DNA of 49,316 nt from Mizugakiibacter sediminis (GCF_000953855.2 NZ_DF970255.1:1-49316); one strand, 5' to 3'. Shown: positions 10,296 to 22,955, counted from the stretch's first letter. Made by a program: numbers and translations. The notes: a model not told the origin generated them from the sequence alone.

Positions 10296-10313
10296 CCCCG
10301 ACGTCGGTCGGGG
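10296..10313. repeat. Hairpin in the sbcB-DUF2461 gap
   Basis: CCCCGAC-GTCG-GTCGGGG, a perfect 7-bp stem with a 4-base loop, followed by a G-rich stretch (gagccgggacgaggggg). There is no T-run. It resembles the degenerate intergenic C/G-tract elements found dispersed in Xanthomonadales genomes (inference from memory), or a weak terminator after sbcB. The rest of the 178-bp gap 10277-10454 shows nothing else clear. Confidence 0.35.
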
Positions 10314-10454
10314 AGAGCCGGGACGAGGGGGTGTCTTTCGCGTCGTCGGCCGCATCGTGCGCGCTTCCTCACTGCCGCGCCGTTTTCGCCGGGAGACGGC
10401 CAAGCCGCATAATGCCGCGCCGCCCCGGAACGCTTTCACGCCCGATCGCACGCC

Positions 10455-11141
10455 ATGGCCGACACCTATTTCACCGCCGCCACCTTCCGCTTCCTGCGCG
10501 ACCTCGCCGCCCACAACGACCGCGCCTGGTTCAAGGCGCAGCAGGCGCGCTACGAAGAGCACGTGCGCGAGCCCTACCTGCGGCTGATCGCCGACCTGCA
10601 GGCGCCGCTGGCGAAGATCAGCCCGCACTACCGCGCCGATCCGCGCAAGGTCGGCGGCTCGCTGTTCCGCATCCAGCGCGACACGCGCTTCTCCGGCGAC
10701 AAGCAGCCGTACAAGACCTGGGCCGGCGCGCGCTTCTTCCACGAGCGCCGCCACGAGACGCCGGCGCCGTCGTTCTACCTGCACATCCAGCCGGGCGACT
10801 GCTTCGCCGGCGGCGGCATCTGGCATCCGCAGGCGCCGACGCTGAAGCGCATCCGCGACTTCCTCGCCGACAACCCCGCCGCATGGAAGCGCGCGGTGCA
10901 CGCCAAGGCGTTCCGCGACCGCTTCGAACTGTGGGGCGAGCGCCTGTCGCGGCCGCCGCGCGGCTACGATCCCGCGCACGAATTGGTCGAGGACCTCAAG
11001 CTGAAGAACTTCGCCGGCGGCGCCGGCTTTCCCGACAAGCTGGCGACGTCGTCCGAACTGCTGCCGCACGTGATCGACACTTTCAAGCGTCTCGCGCCGA
11101 TGATCGACTACCTGTGCGCGGCGCTGGACCTCGAATTCTGA
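10455..11141 (+). CDS. DUF2461 family protein
   Basis: 228-residue cytoplasmic protein of the DUF2461 family; biochemical function unknown. Seen: N-terminal FTAATFRFLRDLAAHNDRAWF (about residues 6-26), the typical FL..L..NN.R.WF signature, RIQRDTRFSGDKQPYKTW at about 73-90, and FYLHIQPGDCFAGGGIWHP at about 108-126, the conserved core. C-terminal LKNFAGGAGFPDKLATS precedes the terminal helix. Length is normal. It starts at the ATG at 10455; no Shine-Dalgarno is obvious. It ends 8 bases before an MFS permease gene on the same strand, so the two are probably co-transcribed. Confidence 0.88.
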   Translation: MADTYFTAATFRFLRDLAAHNDRAWFKAQQARYEEHVREPYLRLIADLQAPLAKISPHYRADPRKVGGSLFRIQRDTRFSGDKQPYKTWAGARFFHERRHETPAPSFYLHIQPGDCFAGGGIWHPQAPTLKRIRDFLADNPAAWKRAVHAKAFRDRFELWGERLSRPPRGYDPAHELVEDLKLKNFAGGAGFPDKLATSSELLPHVIDTFKRLAPMIDYLCAALDLEF

Positions 11142-11149
11142 GCGCGGGC

Positions 11150-12340
11150 ATGGCGCCGCTGCCCGCACCGCGCCTGGCGGGGTTCTACTTCGCCTACTAC
11201 GCCGCGCTCGGCGCGTTCCTGCCCTACTGGGGCGTGTACCTCAAGGCGCGCGGCTTCGACGCCGCGGCGATCGGCGTGCTGACCAGCCTGTGGTACGGCA
11301 CGCGCGTGGCCTCGCCCTCGACCTGGAGCTGGCTGGCCGCGCGCAGCGCACGTCCGATCGTCTGGCTGCGTCTCGGCTGCGCGGCGACGCTGCTGTGCTT
11401 CCTGCCGTTCCTGCTGCCGCTCGGCTTCGCCGCCGGCCTGGCGGCGATGGCCGCGTTCTGCTTCTTCTACAACGCGGTGATGCCGCAGTTCGAGGCGATC
11501 ACGCTCTCGCACCTCGGCGCGCGCGCCGAGCGCTACGGCCGCATCCGCGTCTGGGGTTCGATCGGCTTCGTCGCCGTGGTGCTGCTGTACGGCGCCCTGC
11601 TCGACCGCCTGGGCGCCGAGTCGCTGCCCTGGCTGATGCTGCCGCTGTACGCCGCCCTGCTCGCCGCCGCCGCGCTCAACGACTACGGCCCGGCGCACCA
11701 TGCCCGCGGGGACGGCGAAGCGGCCGGCTTCGCCGCGCGCCTGCGCCGCCCCGAGGTGCTGGCGTTCCTGGCCAGCGCATTGCTGCTGGCGCTGTCGTTC
11801 GGGCCCTACTACACGTTCTACTCGATCTACCTCGCATCGCGCGGCTACAGCGCCGCCGCCACCGGCACGCTGTGGGCGGTCGGCGTGCTGGTCGAGATCG
11901 CGATGTTCTGGCTCGCCGCGCGGCTGTTCGCGCGCTGGCCCGCGACCGCGGTGCTGAAGGTCGCCCTGGCCTCCGCCGCGCTGCGCTGGCTGCTGGTGGC
12001 GTGGTGCCCGCGGCTGCTGCCGGCGATGCTGCTGGCGCAGGCGAGCCACGCGCTGAACTTCGCCGCCGCGTTCGCCGCGTCCATCCAGCTCGTCGCGCGC
12101 TTCTTCCCCGGCCGCATGACCGGCCACGGCCAGGGCGTCTACTACGCCGTCGGCGGCGTGGGCGGCATGCTGGGCGCGCTGGGATCGGGCCTGCTGTGGC
12201 GCACGCTGGGCGACAGCCGCGTGTTCGAACTGGCCGCCGGCGCCGCCGCGCTGGGCGCGTGGGTGGCATGGCGCTGGCTGCGGCTGGACGCGGCCGATGC
12301 CGAAGCCGCGACAGCGGCGGTTTCGAGCCGCGGCGATTGA
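11150..12340 (+). CDS. MFS permease, HcaT/3-phenylpropionate-transporter-like (MFS_1_like)
   Basis: 396-residue inner-membrane protein with about 12 transmembrane segments, of the PPP/nucleoside-permease-like MFS branch that contains E. coli HcaT. Seen: N-terminal GFYFAYYAALGAFLPYWGVYL (residues 11-31), and the branch motif RYGRIRVWGSIGFVAVVL (about 125-142), then six more helices after a central loop (NDYGPAHHARGDGEAAG). The substrate is not identifiable; HcaT-like assignment reflects topology and motif only. The start ATG at 11150 is 8 bases after the DUF2461 stop. It is convergent with epmA. A 14-bp direct repeat brackets its stop codon. Confidence 0.82.
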   Translation: MAPLPAPRLAGFYFAYYAALGAFLPYWGVYLKARGFDAAAIGVLTSLWYGTRVASPSTWSWLAARSARPIVWLRLGCAATLLCFLPFLLPLGFAAGLAAMAAFCFFYNAVMPQFEAITLSHLGARAERYGRIRVWGSIGFVAVVLLYGALLDRLGAESLPWLMLPLYAALLAAAALNDYGPAHHARGDGEAAGFAARLRRPEVLAFLASALLLALSFGPYYTFYSIYLASRGYSAAATGTLWAVGVLVEIAMFWLAARLFARWPATAVLKVALASAALRWLLVAWCPRLLPAMLLAQASHALNFAAAFAASIQLVARFFPGRMTGHGQGVYYAVGGVGGMLGALGSGLLWRTLGDSRVFELAAGAAALGAWVAWRWLRLDAADAEAATAAVSSRGD

Positions 12341-12428
12341 CCGAAGATCAGCAACTTGCGCCGGTGATCTACGGCGGTTTCGAGCACGGGTTCGCGCCGT
12401 CCCCGCGCCGCGGACGCACCCCGCGCAC

Positions 12429-16408
<3,980 letters not shown>

Positions 16409-16510
16409 GGCCGTACGCGCCGGGCGCGGCGAAAGTCCGTCGAAAGATGCGCGGTCCACGCTGATCCGGCCGGACGGGGTGGTTCCGCCGCCGGCCGTCG
16501 GAGGCCGCCC

Positions 16511-17131
16511 ATGCGTCGCACCCTGCTGCTCGCTCCGCTGCTGATCGGCCTGCTCGCCCCTGCACTCGCCGCGGCCGGCGGCCCGTTCGGCATCGACCAC
16601 CGCGTCGCCTACGACAACAGCGGCATCTGGAAGCGCAGCACACAGAAGGACGTCGAGTACGCGACCGCGCTGACCGTGCTCGGCGGCGCGCTGCTGCTCG
16701 GCGACCGGAGCGACACGGGCGACACCTTCTGGCGCGCCGTCGACGCCACCGCCTTCTCCGCCGCCACCGCGCAGGTGATGAAGTGGACGTTCGGCCGCGA
16801 GCGTCCCTCGGAAACCGACGATCCGAACCGCTGGTTCAAGGGCAGCGGCCACCAGAGCTTCCCCAGCGGCGAGGTCACCCTGGTGGCGAGCGCGGTGACG
16901 CCGTTCGTCGCCCGCTACGGCGCCGAGCATCCCGCCGTGTACGCGCTCGAGCTGCTGCCGCTGTACGACAGCATCGCCCGCGTCAAGGTGCGCGGCCACT
17001 GGCAGAGCGACGTGCTGGCCGGCTGGGCGCTCGGCACCGGCTTCGGCATCTGGGCCGCGCGCACCGACCATCCGCTGATCCTGAGCTGGCTGCCGGGCGG
17101 CTTCGCCGTCGGCATCGTGCATCGTTTCTGA
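16511..17131 (+). CDS. PAP2-family phosphatase-like exported protein with altered PSGH motif
   Basis: 206-residue protein with an N-terminal signal peptide (hydrophobic residues 4-21, cut near AAAGG). PAP2 enzymes remove phosphate from lipid phosphates or related substrates using three motifs. Seen: C1 KWTFGRERP (Lys91, Arg98), C3 ARVKVRGHWQSD (Arg157, His163, Asp167), but C2 reads FPSGE instead of PSGH, replacing the usual general-acid histidine with Glu121. Membrane helices are weak apart from the signal, so it may be a periplasmic, class A acid-phosphatase-like form. Shine-Dalgarno GGAGG precedes the ATG at 16511. It stands alone between the TPR gene and an exporter. It may be a conserved PSGE subgroup or catalytically changed. 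Confidence 0.82.
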   Translation: MRRTLLLAPLLIGLLAPALAAAGGPFGIDHRVAYDNSGIWKRSTQKDVEYATALTVLGGALLLGDRSDTGDTFWRAVDATAFSAATAQVMKWTFGRERPSETDDPNRWFKGSGHQSFPSGEVTLVASAVTPFVARYGAEHPAVYALELLPLYDSIARVKVRGHWQSDVLAGWALGTGFGIWAARTDHPLILSWLPGGFAVGIVHRF

Positions 17132-17199
17132 GGCGGGCCGTCGACCGCCCCGCCGAACCGCGCGCCGCGTCGGCACGGTTCGGCGGCGACGGCGGCGGC

Positions 17200-17205
17200 T
17201 ACAAT
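17200..17205 (+). promoter_or_regulatory. -10 element of the DHA2 exporter gene, near-leaderless
   Basis: TACAAT, a close match to TATAAT, ends 9 bases before the ATG at 17215. No Shine-Dalgarno fits between, and only a weak -35 (TTCGGC, 15-bp spacer) is visible. Confidence 0.4.
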
Positions 17206-17214
17206 ACGCGGCGC

Positions 17215-18678
17215 ATGGCTCCGCGCGCCGACGCCCCCGAAGCCCCGCCGGACACCACCGCCGCTTCCGCCGTTGCCGCCGTCGGCGGCGGCGATGCGCC
17301 CGCGCGCATGCGCGGCCTGCTGTGGCTGATCTCCGCGGCGTTCTTCATGCAGACGCTGGACTCCACCATCGTCAACACCGCGGTGCCCAGCATCGCCGCG
17401 GCGCTGGCGGTGCCGCCGCTGTCGATCAAGACCGCGCTGACCAGCTACGTGCTGACGCTGGCCGTGTGCATCCCCGCCAGCCCCTGGCTGACCGACCGCT
17501 TCGGCACGCGCCGCATCTTCGCCGCGGCGATCGCCGTGTTCACCGCGGGCTCGCTGCTGTGCGGCGTGGCGCAAAGCCTGCCGCAGCTGGTCGCCGCGCG
17601 CGTGGCGCAGGGCCTCGGCGGCGCGCTGCTGCTGCCGGTCGGCCGCTTCGTGCTGGTGCGCAGCTACGGCCATCGCGATTTCGTCGCGGCGATGAGCACG
17701 GTCGCCACCTTCGGCCTGCTCGGCTCGGTGCTGGGGCCGTTCCTCGGCGGCGCGCTGTCGCAGCTGGCGAGCTGGCGCTGGATCTTCCTGGTCAACGTGC
17801 CGGCCGGCCTGTTCGGGTTGTGGCTGAACCGGCGCGAGATGCCCGAGTTCCGCCGCGACGACGCCGGCCCGTTCGATCCGCTCGGCTTCGCGCTGTTCGC
17901 GCTGACCTCCTCGCTGCTGCTGGCGGCGGCCGAGCTGGCCGCGGTACGCGAAGCGGGCCTCGCGCCCATGCTCGCCTGCGCCGCCGGCGCGCTGCTGCTG
18001 GGCGCGCTGTACGTGCGCCACAGCCGCCGCGTCGCGCGGCCGGTGATCGATCTCGGCCTGCTGCGCGTGCGCAGCGTGGCGGTGTCGCTGGCCGGCGGCC
18101 TGTGCACGCGGCTCGGCGTGTCCGGCATGTTCCTGCTGCTGGTGCTGTTCCTGCAGATGGGCTGCGGCTGGTCGCCGATCGCCGCCGGCCTGATGATGGT
18201 GCCGCAGGCGCTGGGCGCGATGCTGGTCAAGCCGCTGATCCACCGCCTGCTGGGCCGCCACGGCTACCGCCGCCTGCTCGGCGCCAACACCGTGGTGGTG
18301 GCGCTGCTGCTGGCGCTGTTCGCGCTGTCGTCGGCGGAGACGCCGGCGGTGCTGATCGCCGCCCAGGTGTTCGTCTACGGGCTGGTGATGTCGCTGCAGT
18401 ACACGGCGATGAACACGCTGACCTTCGTCGACCTGCCGCACGAGCACGCGGCCATGGCCTCGTCGATGGGCTCGACCGTGCAGTACCTGGCGATGAGCTT
18501 CGGCATCGCGCTGGCGACGCTGCTGATGGCCGCGTTCCTGCACGGCCACGCGCCGGCCGACTACGTCTTCGCCTTCCGCCGTGCGGTGCTGGCCCTGGCG
18601 CTGCTGACCCTGGCGGCGGCCGCGGTCTTCCTTCTGCTGCGGCGCGACGTGCCCAGCACCTCGGCGTCGACGCCGTAG
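17215..18678 (+). CDS. DHA2 (EmrB/QacA-type) 14-helix MFS exporter
   Basis: 487-residue inner-membrane drug:H+ antiporter-type MFS protein. After a 30-residue hydrophilic Ala/Pro-rich leader come about 14 transmembrane segments. Family motifs seen: FFMQTLDSTIVNTAVPSIA (motif D1 of DHA2, about residues 43-61), PWLTDRFGTRRIF (motif A, about 94-106), RVAQGLGGALLLPVGR (motif B) and GLLGSVLGPFLGGAL (motif C). Likely substrates are hydrophobic toxic compounds, but no partner membrane-fusion protein gene lies beside it. The ATG at 17215 is near-leaderless. The last 118 bp are antisense to the end of the convergent wax ester synthase gene; the final helix and tail (VLALALLTLAAAAVFLLL) fall in this overlap and look genuine. 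Confidence 0.88.
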   Translation: MAPRADAPEAPPDTTAASAVAAVGGGDAPARMRGLLWLISAAFFMQTLDSTIVNTAVPSIAAALAVPPLSIKTALTSYVLTLAVCIPASPWLTDRFGTRRIFAAAIAVFTAGSLLCGVAQSLPQLVAARVAQGLGGALLLPVGRFVLVRSYGHRDFVAAMSTVATFGLLGSVLGPFLGGALSQLASWRWIFLVNVPAGLFGLWLNRREMPEFRRDDAGPFDPLGFALFALTSSLLLAAAELAAVREAGLAPMLACAAGALLLGALYVRHSRRVARPVIDLGLLRVRSVAVSLAGGLCTRLGVSGMFLLLVLFLQMGCGWSPIAAGLMMVPQALGAMLVKPLIHRLLGRHGYRRLLGANTVVVALLLALFALSSAETPAVLIAAQVFVYGLVMSLQYTAMNTLTFVDLPHEHAAMASSMGSTVQYLAMSFGIALATLLMAAFLHGHAPADYVFAFRRAVLALALLTLAAAAVFLLLRRDVPSTSASTP

Positions 18679-20132
18679 CGCGCCAGCGTCGCCGCGGCGT
18701 CGGCGGACGTGATCGCGCCGCCCCACTCCTCCATCAGCGCGATCATCACCAGCTTTTCGAACTCGGCGCCGAAGCGCTGCACGATCGCCTGCGGATCGGC
18801 GATGCGCTTGGCGTCGGCGATCAGGCCGAAGTGCACGCGGCCGTTGTAGCTCAGGATCGACAGGCCGAGCCCGATGGTGCCGGTCTGCGGCACCCAGAAC
18901 ATCAGCTCGCGCAGCTCGCAGCCGGCGAGGAACAGCGGCTGCTGCGGACCCGGCACGTTGGTCGCCACCGCCGAGGCCTTGCGGCTGAACAGCTCCAGCG
19001 CCGGGCGCTGCAGCGCGGCCGGCGCCATGCCCAGCGCGGCGAGCACGCCGAAGGCCATGATCGCCTGCCGCGAGTTCTTGATCTCGCGCATGCTGGCGGC
19101 GACGCGCTCCAGCCGGCGCAGCGGATTCGGCTCGCCGACCGGCAGCTCGAGGAACACCAGGCCGAAATGGTTGCCGAGCTGCCTGGCGTGCTCCAGCGGC
19201 CGCAGGTTGACCGGCACGGTGGCGCGGATGGTGAGGCCGTCGACCGCATCGCCGACGTCGTGCAGGTAGGCGCGCAGCGCGCCGGCGGCGCAGGCCATCA
19301 GCACGTCGTTGACGGTGCAGCCGAGCGCGCGCCCCAGCGTCTTCACCTCCTCCAGCGGCAGCGGCTCGGCCCAGGCCACGCGCTTGACCACGCCGAGCGG
19401 ACCCTTCAGCGCGGTCGGCGGATCGTCCGGCAGCGCCAGCGCGACGGCCAGCTCGCGGGCGATGTCGGAGCCTTCCATGATCAGCCCGGCGGCCTGCGCG
19501 GGATCGAGCAGCATCTCGGTCAGCTTGTCCCAGGCCTGGCCGCCGAACTCGACCGCGCGCCGCAGCCCGGCCTGCGCCGGTTCCAGCAGGCGCTGCAGCA
19601 CGTTGCCCGGCTCGCGCTTCAGCCAGGTGCGCGCCAGCTCGGCGCGGCGCTCGGCCTCGGGCGCGGTGTCGGTCAGCGACAGCAGCACCTGCACCAGCGC
19701 CAGGCCGTCGGCGTAGCAATGGTGCAGCCGCGCCACCAGCGCGCTGCCTTCGCGGTAGTTCTCGACGACGTGGAACTGCCACGCCGGCTTGGAATGGTCG
19801 AGCGGCGTCGAGGCCAGCTCGCCGACGAAGCGCTCGAGCTCGACCTTGCCGGCCGCGCCCGGCAACGCGGCGACGCGCACGTGCCAGTCGAGGTCGAAGT
19901 CGGGATCGTTCTCCCAGTACGCGCCGGTGGCGGTGACGACCGCGCGCTGGGCGAAGCGGCGGTAGGCGAGGAAGCGCTCGGCCAGCATGCGTTTGAAGCG
20001 TTCGACGTCCAGCCTGCCGGCGAACACCATCACGCCGCAGATCATCATCAGGTTGGTCGGCGTCTCCATGCGCAGCCAGGCCGTGTCGACCTTGGCCATC
20101 GCCTCGCGCGCGCCCTGCAGCTCCTCGAACAT
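18561..20132 (-). CDS. Wax ester synthase/diacylglycerol acyltransferase (WS/DGAT) family protein
   Basis: 523-residue acyltransferase of the WS/DGAT family, which joins acyl-CoA to fatty alcohols or diacylglycerol to make storage wax esters or triacylglycerol at the inner membrane. Seen: N-terminal AWLRMETPTNLMMI (residues 18-31), STPLDHSKPAWQFHVVE (108-124), catalytic HHCYADG at 137-143 (HHxxxDG), NDVLMACAAGALRAYL, and NHFGLVFLELPVGE in the C-terminal DUF1298 half. The ATG at 20132 (MFEELQ) has GGGGAC upstream; Met12 is an alternative. The conserved domain ends near position 18650; a further 30-odd residues (RRSRRK, AAAAR, RRKAKT) form a basic low-complexity tail that overlaps the convergent exporter gene. 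Substrate preference cannot be told. Confidence 0.9.
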   Translation of the reverse strand: MFEELQGAREAMAKVDTAWLRMETPTNLMMICGVMVFAGRLDVERFKRMLAERFLAYRRFAQRAVVTATGAYWENDPDFDLDWHVRVAALPGAAGKVELERFVGELASTPLDHSKPAWQFHVVENYREGSALVARLHHCYADGLALVQVLLSLTDTAPEAERRAELARTWLKREPGNVLQRLLEPAQAGLRRAVEFGGQAWDKLTEMLLDPAQAAGLIMEGSDIARELAVALALPDDPPTALKGPLGVVKRVAWAEPLPLEEVKTLGRALGCTVNDVLMACAAGALRAYLHDVGDAVDGLTIRATVPVNLRPLEHARQLGNHFGLVFLELPVGEPNPLRRLERVAASMREIKNSRQAIMAFGVLAALGMAPAALQRPALELFSRKASAVATNVPGPQQPLFLAGCELRELMFWVPQTGTIGLGLSILSYNGRVHFGLIADAKRIADPQAIVQRFGAEFEKLVMIALMEEWGGAITSADAAATLARYGVDAEVLGTSRRSRRKTAAAARVSSARASTARRKAKT

Positions 20133-20229
20133 CGCCGTCCCCGCCGATGCGGACGGGCCGACTGCGGCCCGCGTGCTCGTGTAGCATCCGGACTCGAAGC
20201 CGAAAACGCAACGGCCACGCAAGGAAATC

Positions 20230-21414
20230 ATGCCCATGCACCACGCCAGCGAGATCCTGCTGAGCCTGTTCGTGATCTTCGTCGCCGCGCAGATCGGCGC
20301 CGAGATCGCCCAGCGCCTGCGCCTGCCCGGCGTGGTCGGCGAGATCGCCGCCGGCTGCGCGATCGGCCCGTCCGCACTGGGCTGGGTGACGCCGAACGAG
20401 CCGCTGGAGGTGCTGTCCGAGATCGGCGTGGTGCTGTTGCTGTTCGCCGTCGGCCTGGAGACGCGCCTCGATGACCTGAAGCGCGTCGGCCGCAGCGCCT
20501 TCCTGGTCGGCGTGCTGGGCGTGGCCGTGCCGTTCGCGCTCGGCACGCTGTGGGCGCACGGCTCCGGCTTCGCCTGGGACAAGTCGATGTTCGTCGCCGC
20601 CGCCTTCGTCGCCACCTCGGCCGGCATCACCGCGCGCGTGCTGCAGGAGCTCGGCGCGCTGCGCCGCACCGAGAGCCGCGTGATCCTCGGCGCGGCGGTG
20701 ATCGACGACATCCTCGCCATGCTGCTGCTGGGCGTGGTGGTGTCGCTGCAGGGCGGCGGCGAACTCCAGCTCGGCAACCTGCTGGTGGTGCTGGGCGAGG
20801 CGGTCGGCTTCGTCGCGGTGATCGGCTGGGTGGGCACGCGCATGATGCGGCGCGGCTCGGCCTGGCTGGACCGGCCGATCCATCCGCTGTCGCCGCTGAC
20901 AGTGGTGCTGGCGCTCTGCCTCGGCCTCGCCTTCCTCTCCACCGAGTTCGGCCTGGCCGCGATCATCGGCGCCTTCCTCGCCGGCATGATCGCCTCCGAG
21001 AGCCGCCAGCGCGAGACGCTGGAGCACCAGACGCAGCCGCTGCTGGCGCTGATGACGCCGTTCTTCTTCGTGATCACCGGCACCAAGGTCGACCTCGCCC
21101 TGCTCGGCAGCCGCGAGGCGCTGCTGATGCTGGCGGTGGTCACCGGCATCGCCATCGTCTCCAAGCTGCTTGGCGGCTTTCTCGGCGCGCTGGGCCTGGG
21201 GCCGCGCGCGGCCACCATCGTCGGCATGGGCATGGTGCCGCGCGGCGAGGTCGGCGTGGTGATCGCCAGCCTCGGCCTCGCCGCCGGCGTGTTCACCAAC
21301 CAGGTCTATGCGGTGATCGTGGCGATGTCGCTGCTGACGTCGATGATCACGCCGCCCGCGCTGGCCTGGCTGCTGCGGCGCAGCCCCGAGCCGCGCGTCG
21401 TCCCGCCGTCCTGA
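20230..21414 (+). CDS. CPA2-family Na+(K+)/H+ antiporter, minimal membrane form
   Basis: 394-residue antiporter made only of the CPA2 membrane domain (12-13 hydrophobic segments), with no RCK or other soluble domain. Seen: LRLPGVVGEIAAGCAIGPSAL (residues 30-50, split), LSEIGVVLLLFAVGLETRLDDL (about 62-83), GAAVIDDILAMLLLG with the paired aspartates 159-160 that bind cation and proton in NapA-like exchangers, TPFFFVITGTKVDL, and GMGMVPRGEVGVVIASLG near the C-terminus with the conserved Arg-Gly-Glu. It starts at the ATG at 20230 with AAGGAAA upstream; a TAGCAT -10-like hexamer is at 20182-20187. It is divergent from the WS/DGAT gene and convergent with phrB. It differs from the larger antiporter at 2099-3859. 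Confidence 0.9.
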   Translation: MPMHHASEILLSLFVIFVAAQIGAEIAQRLRLPGVVGEIAAGCAIGPSALGWVTPNEPLEVLSEIGVVLLLFAVGLETRLDDLKRVGRSAFLVGVLGVAVPFALGTLWAHGSGFAWDKSMFVAAAFVATSAGITARVLQELGALRRTESRVILGAAVIDDILAMLLLGVVVSLQGGGELQLGNLLVVLGEAVGFVAVIGWVGTRMMRRGSAWLDRPIHPLSPLTVVLALCLGLAFLSTEFGLAAIIGAFLAGMIASESRQRETLEHQTQPLLALMTPFFFVITGTKVDLALLGSREALLMLAVVTGIAIVSKLLGGFLGALGLGPRAATIVGMGMVPRGEVGVVIASLGLAAGVFTNQVYAVIVAMSLLTSMITPPALAWLLRRSPEPRVVPPS

Positions 21415-21420
21415 CGCGGT

Positions 21421-22842
21421 TCAGCGCCCGCGCATGCGCTGCCACGCGGCCAGCGCCGCGACGCGCGAGGTCTTCAGGTCGACCATCGGCGGCGGATAGC
21501 CGCTGCGCGCCAGCAGCGCCGCATCGCGCCACGGCTCGTGCAGCAGTTCGGGCGGCGCCTCCGCCAGTTCGGGAATCCAGCGGCGCACGTAGGCGCCTTC
21601 CGGATCGAACTTCCGCGCCTGCGCCACCGGGTTGAAGATGCGGAAATACGGCGCGGCGTCGGCGCCGGTGCCGGCGCTCCACTGCCAGCCTTGCGTGTTG
21701 TTGGCGAGGTCGGCGTCGACCAGCGTGTCCCAGAACCAGCGCGCGCCGTGCCGCCAGTGCAGGCGCAGGTTCTTGGTGAGGAAGCTCGCCACGATCATGC
21801 GCACGCGGTTGTGCATCCAGCCGGTCGTCCACAGTTCGCGCATGCCGGCGTCGACGATCGGCACGCCGGTGCGGCCGCGCTGCCAGCGCGCCAGCGTTTC
21901 GGCGTCGGGCTCGGCCCACGCGAACGCGTCGAAGCTCGCATCGAGATTGGCCTCGGGCGTCTGCGGAAAGTGGTACAGCAGGTGGTGCGCGAACTCGCGC
22001 CAGCCGATCTCGCGCAGATACGCCTCGACGGCTTCGCCGAGGCGCGCGCGGCCATGGCGGCGCGCGCCGTCCTCCAGCGCCCGCACGACCTGCCGCGGCG
22101 AGAGTTCGCCGAAGTGCAGGTGCGGCGACAGCCGCGAGGTACCGCGGCGGTCGGGGCGGTCGCGCTGCCCGGCGTAGGCGGACAAGGCCCCTTCGCAGAA
22201 CGTGCGCAGCGCCTCGCGCGCGCCCGCCTCGCCCGGCCGCCACGCCGCGCGCAGGCCGTCGTCCCACGCAATCCGCGGCAGCAGTCCGAACGCATGCAAC
22301 GGCAGGCCGCCGGCGAGCGTCGCCCAGCGCCGCGGCGGCGCCGCCGGCGATGGCGCGGCAGGCCGCAGGCGCACCCGCGCGCCGCGCCAGAACGGCGTGA
22401 ACACGCGGTACGGTTCGCCCTTGCCGGTGGCGACCTCCCATGGCTCGAACAGCAGCGCGCCGTTGTGGGCGTGCGTGACGATGCCGACCGCGCGCAGCGA
22501 CGCCTCGACCTCGGCGTCGCGGACGCGCGCCGCCGGCTCGTACAGGCGATGCCAGTACACGGCCTCGGCGTTCGCCGCGGACGCGACCGCCAGCAGCGCC
22601 TGGACCGACGGCCCACGCCGCAGGTGCAAGGCGCCGCCGCGCTCGCGCAACGCGCCGTCCAGCGCAGCGAGGCTGCGGTGCAGCCACCAGCGGCTGGCCG
22701 CGCCCGGCGCCCACGGCGCCTCCTCCTCCGGCGCGTGCACGTACAGCGGCAGCACGCGCTCGTGCGCCGCCGCGGCCGCGTCCAGCGCGGGGTGGTCTTC
22801 CAGCCGCAGGTCGCGGCGGAACCAGACGATGGCCGTGCCCAT
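21421..22842 (-). CDS. phrB: Deoxyribodipyrimidine photolyase (class I CPD photolyase)
   Basis: 473-residue flavoprotein that uses blue light to split cyclobutane pyrimidine dimers. N-terminal antenna-binding alpha/beta domain begins IVWFRRDLRLEDHPAL (residues 5-20). The C-terminal FAD domain shows TSRLSPHLHFGELSPRQV, WREFAHHLLYHFPQ, the DNA/FAD segment GRTGVPIVDAGMRELWTTGW (about 330-349), MHNRVRMIVASFLTKNL and the NNTQGWQWSAGTGADAAPYF region with WQWSAGTG, all typical of E. coli-type photolyase. Length matches E. coli PhrB (472). The ATG at 22842 has no Shine-Dalgarno; a TAACCT -10-like hexamer (22849-22854) 6 bases away suggests leaderless translation. Divergent from the alpha-2-macroglobulin gene. 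Confidence 0.95.
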   Translation of the reverse strand: MGTAIVWFRRDLRLEDHPALDAAAAAHERVLPLYVHAPEEEAPWAPGAASRWWLHRSLAALDGALRERGGALHLRRGPSVQALLAVASAANAEAVYWHRLYEPAARVRDAEVEASLRAVGIVTHAHNGALLFEPWEVATGKGEPYRVFTPFWRGARVRLRPAAPSPAAPPRRWATLAGGLPLHAFGLLPRIAWDDGLRAAWRPGEAGAREALRTFCEGALSAYAGQRDRPDRRGTSRLSPHLHFGELSPRQVVRALEDGARRHGRARLGEAVEAYLREIGWREFAHHLLYHFPQTPEANLDASFDAFAWAEPDAETLARWQRGRTGVPIVDAGMRELWTTGWMHNRVRMIVASFLTKNLRLHWRHGARWFWDTLVDADLANNTQGWQWSAGTGADAAPYFRIFNPVAQARKFDPEGAYVRRWIPELAEAPPELLHEPWRDAALLARSGYPPPMVDLKTSRVAALAAWQRMRGR

Positions 22843-22955
22843 CCGGGGAGGTTAACCCATCGAGGCCGCGCGCCGTCATCGCGCCGCCGGGCGCGCGCCT
22901 CGGCTTCGCCACGATGCCCCGCCATACTCGCGGCCGACACCATGGAGAGGATGCC

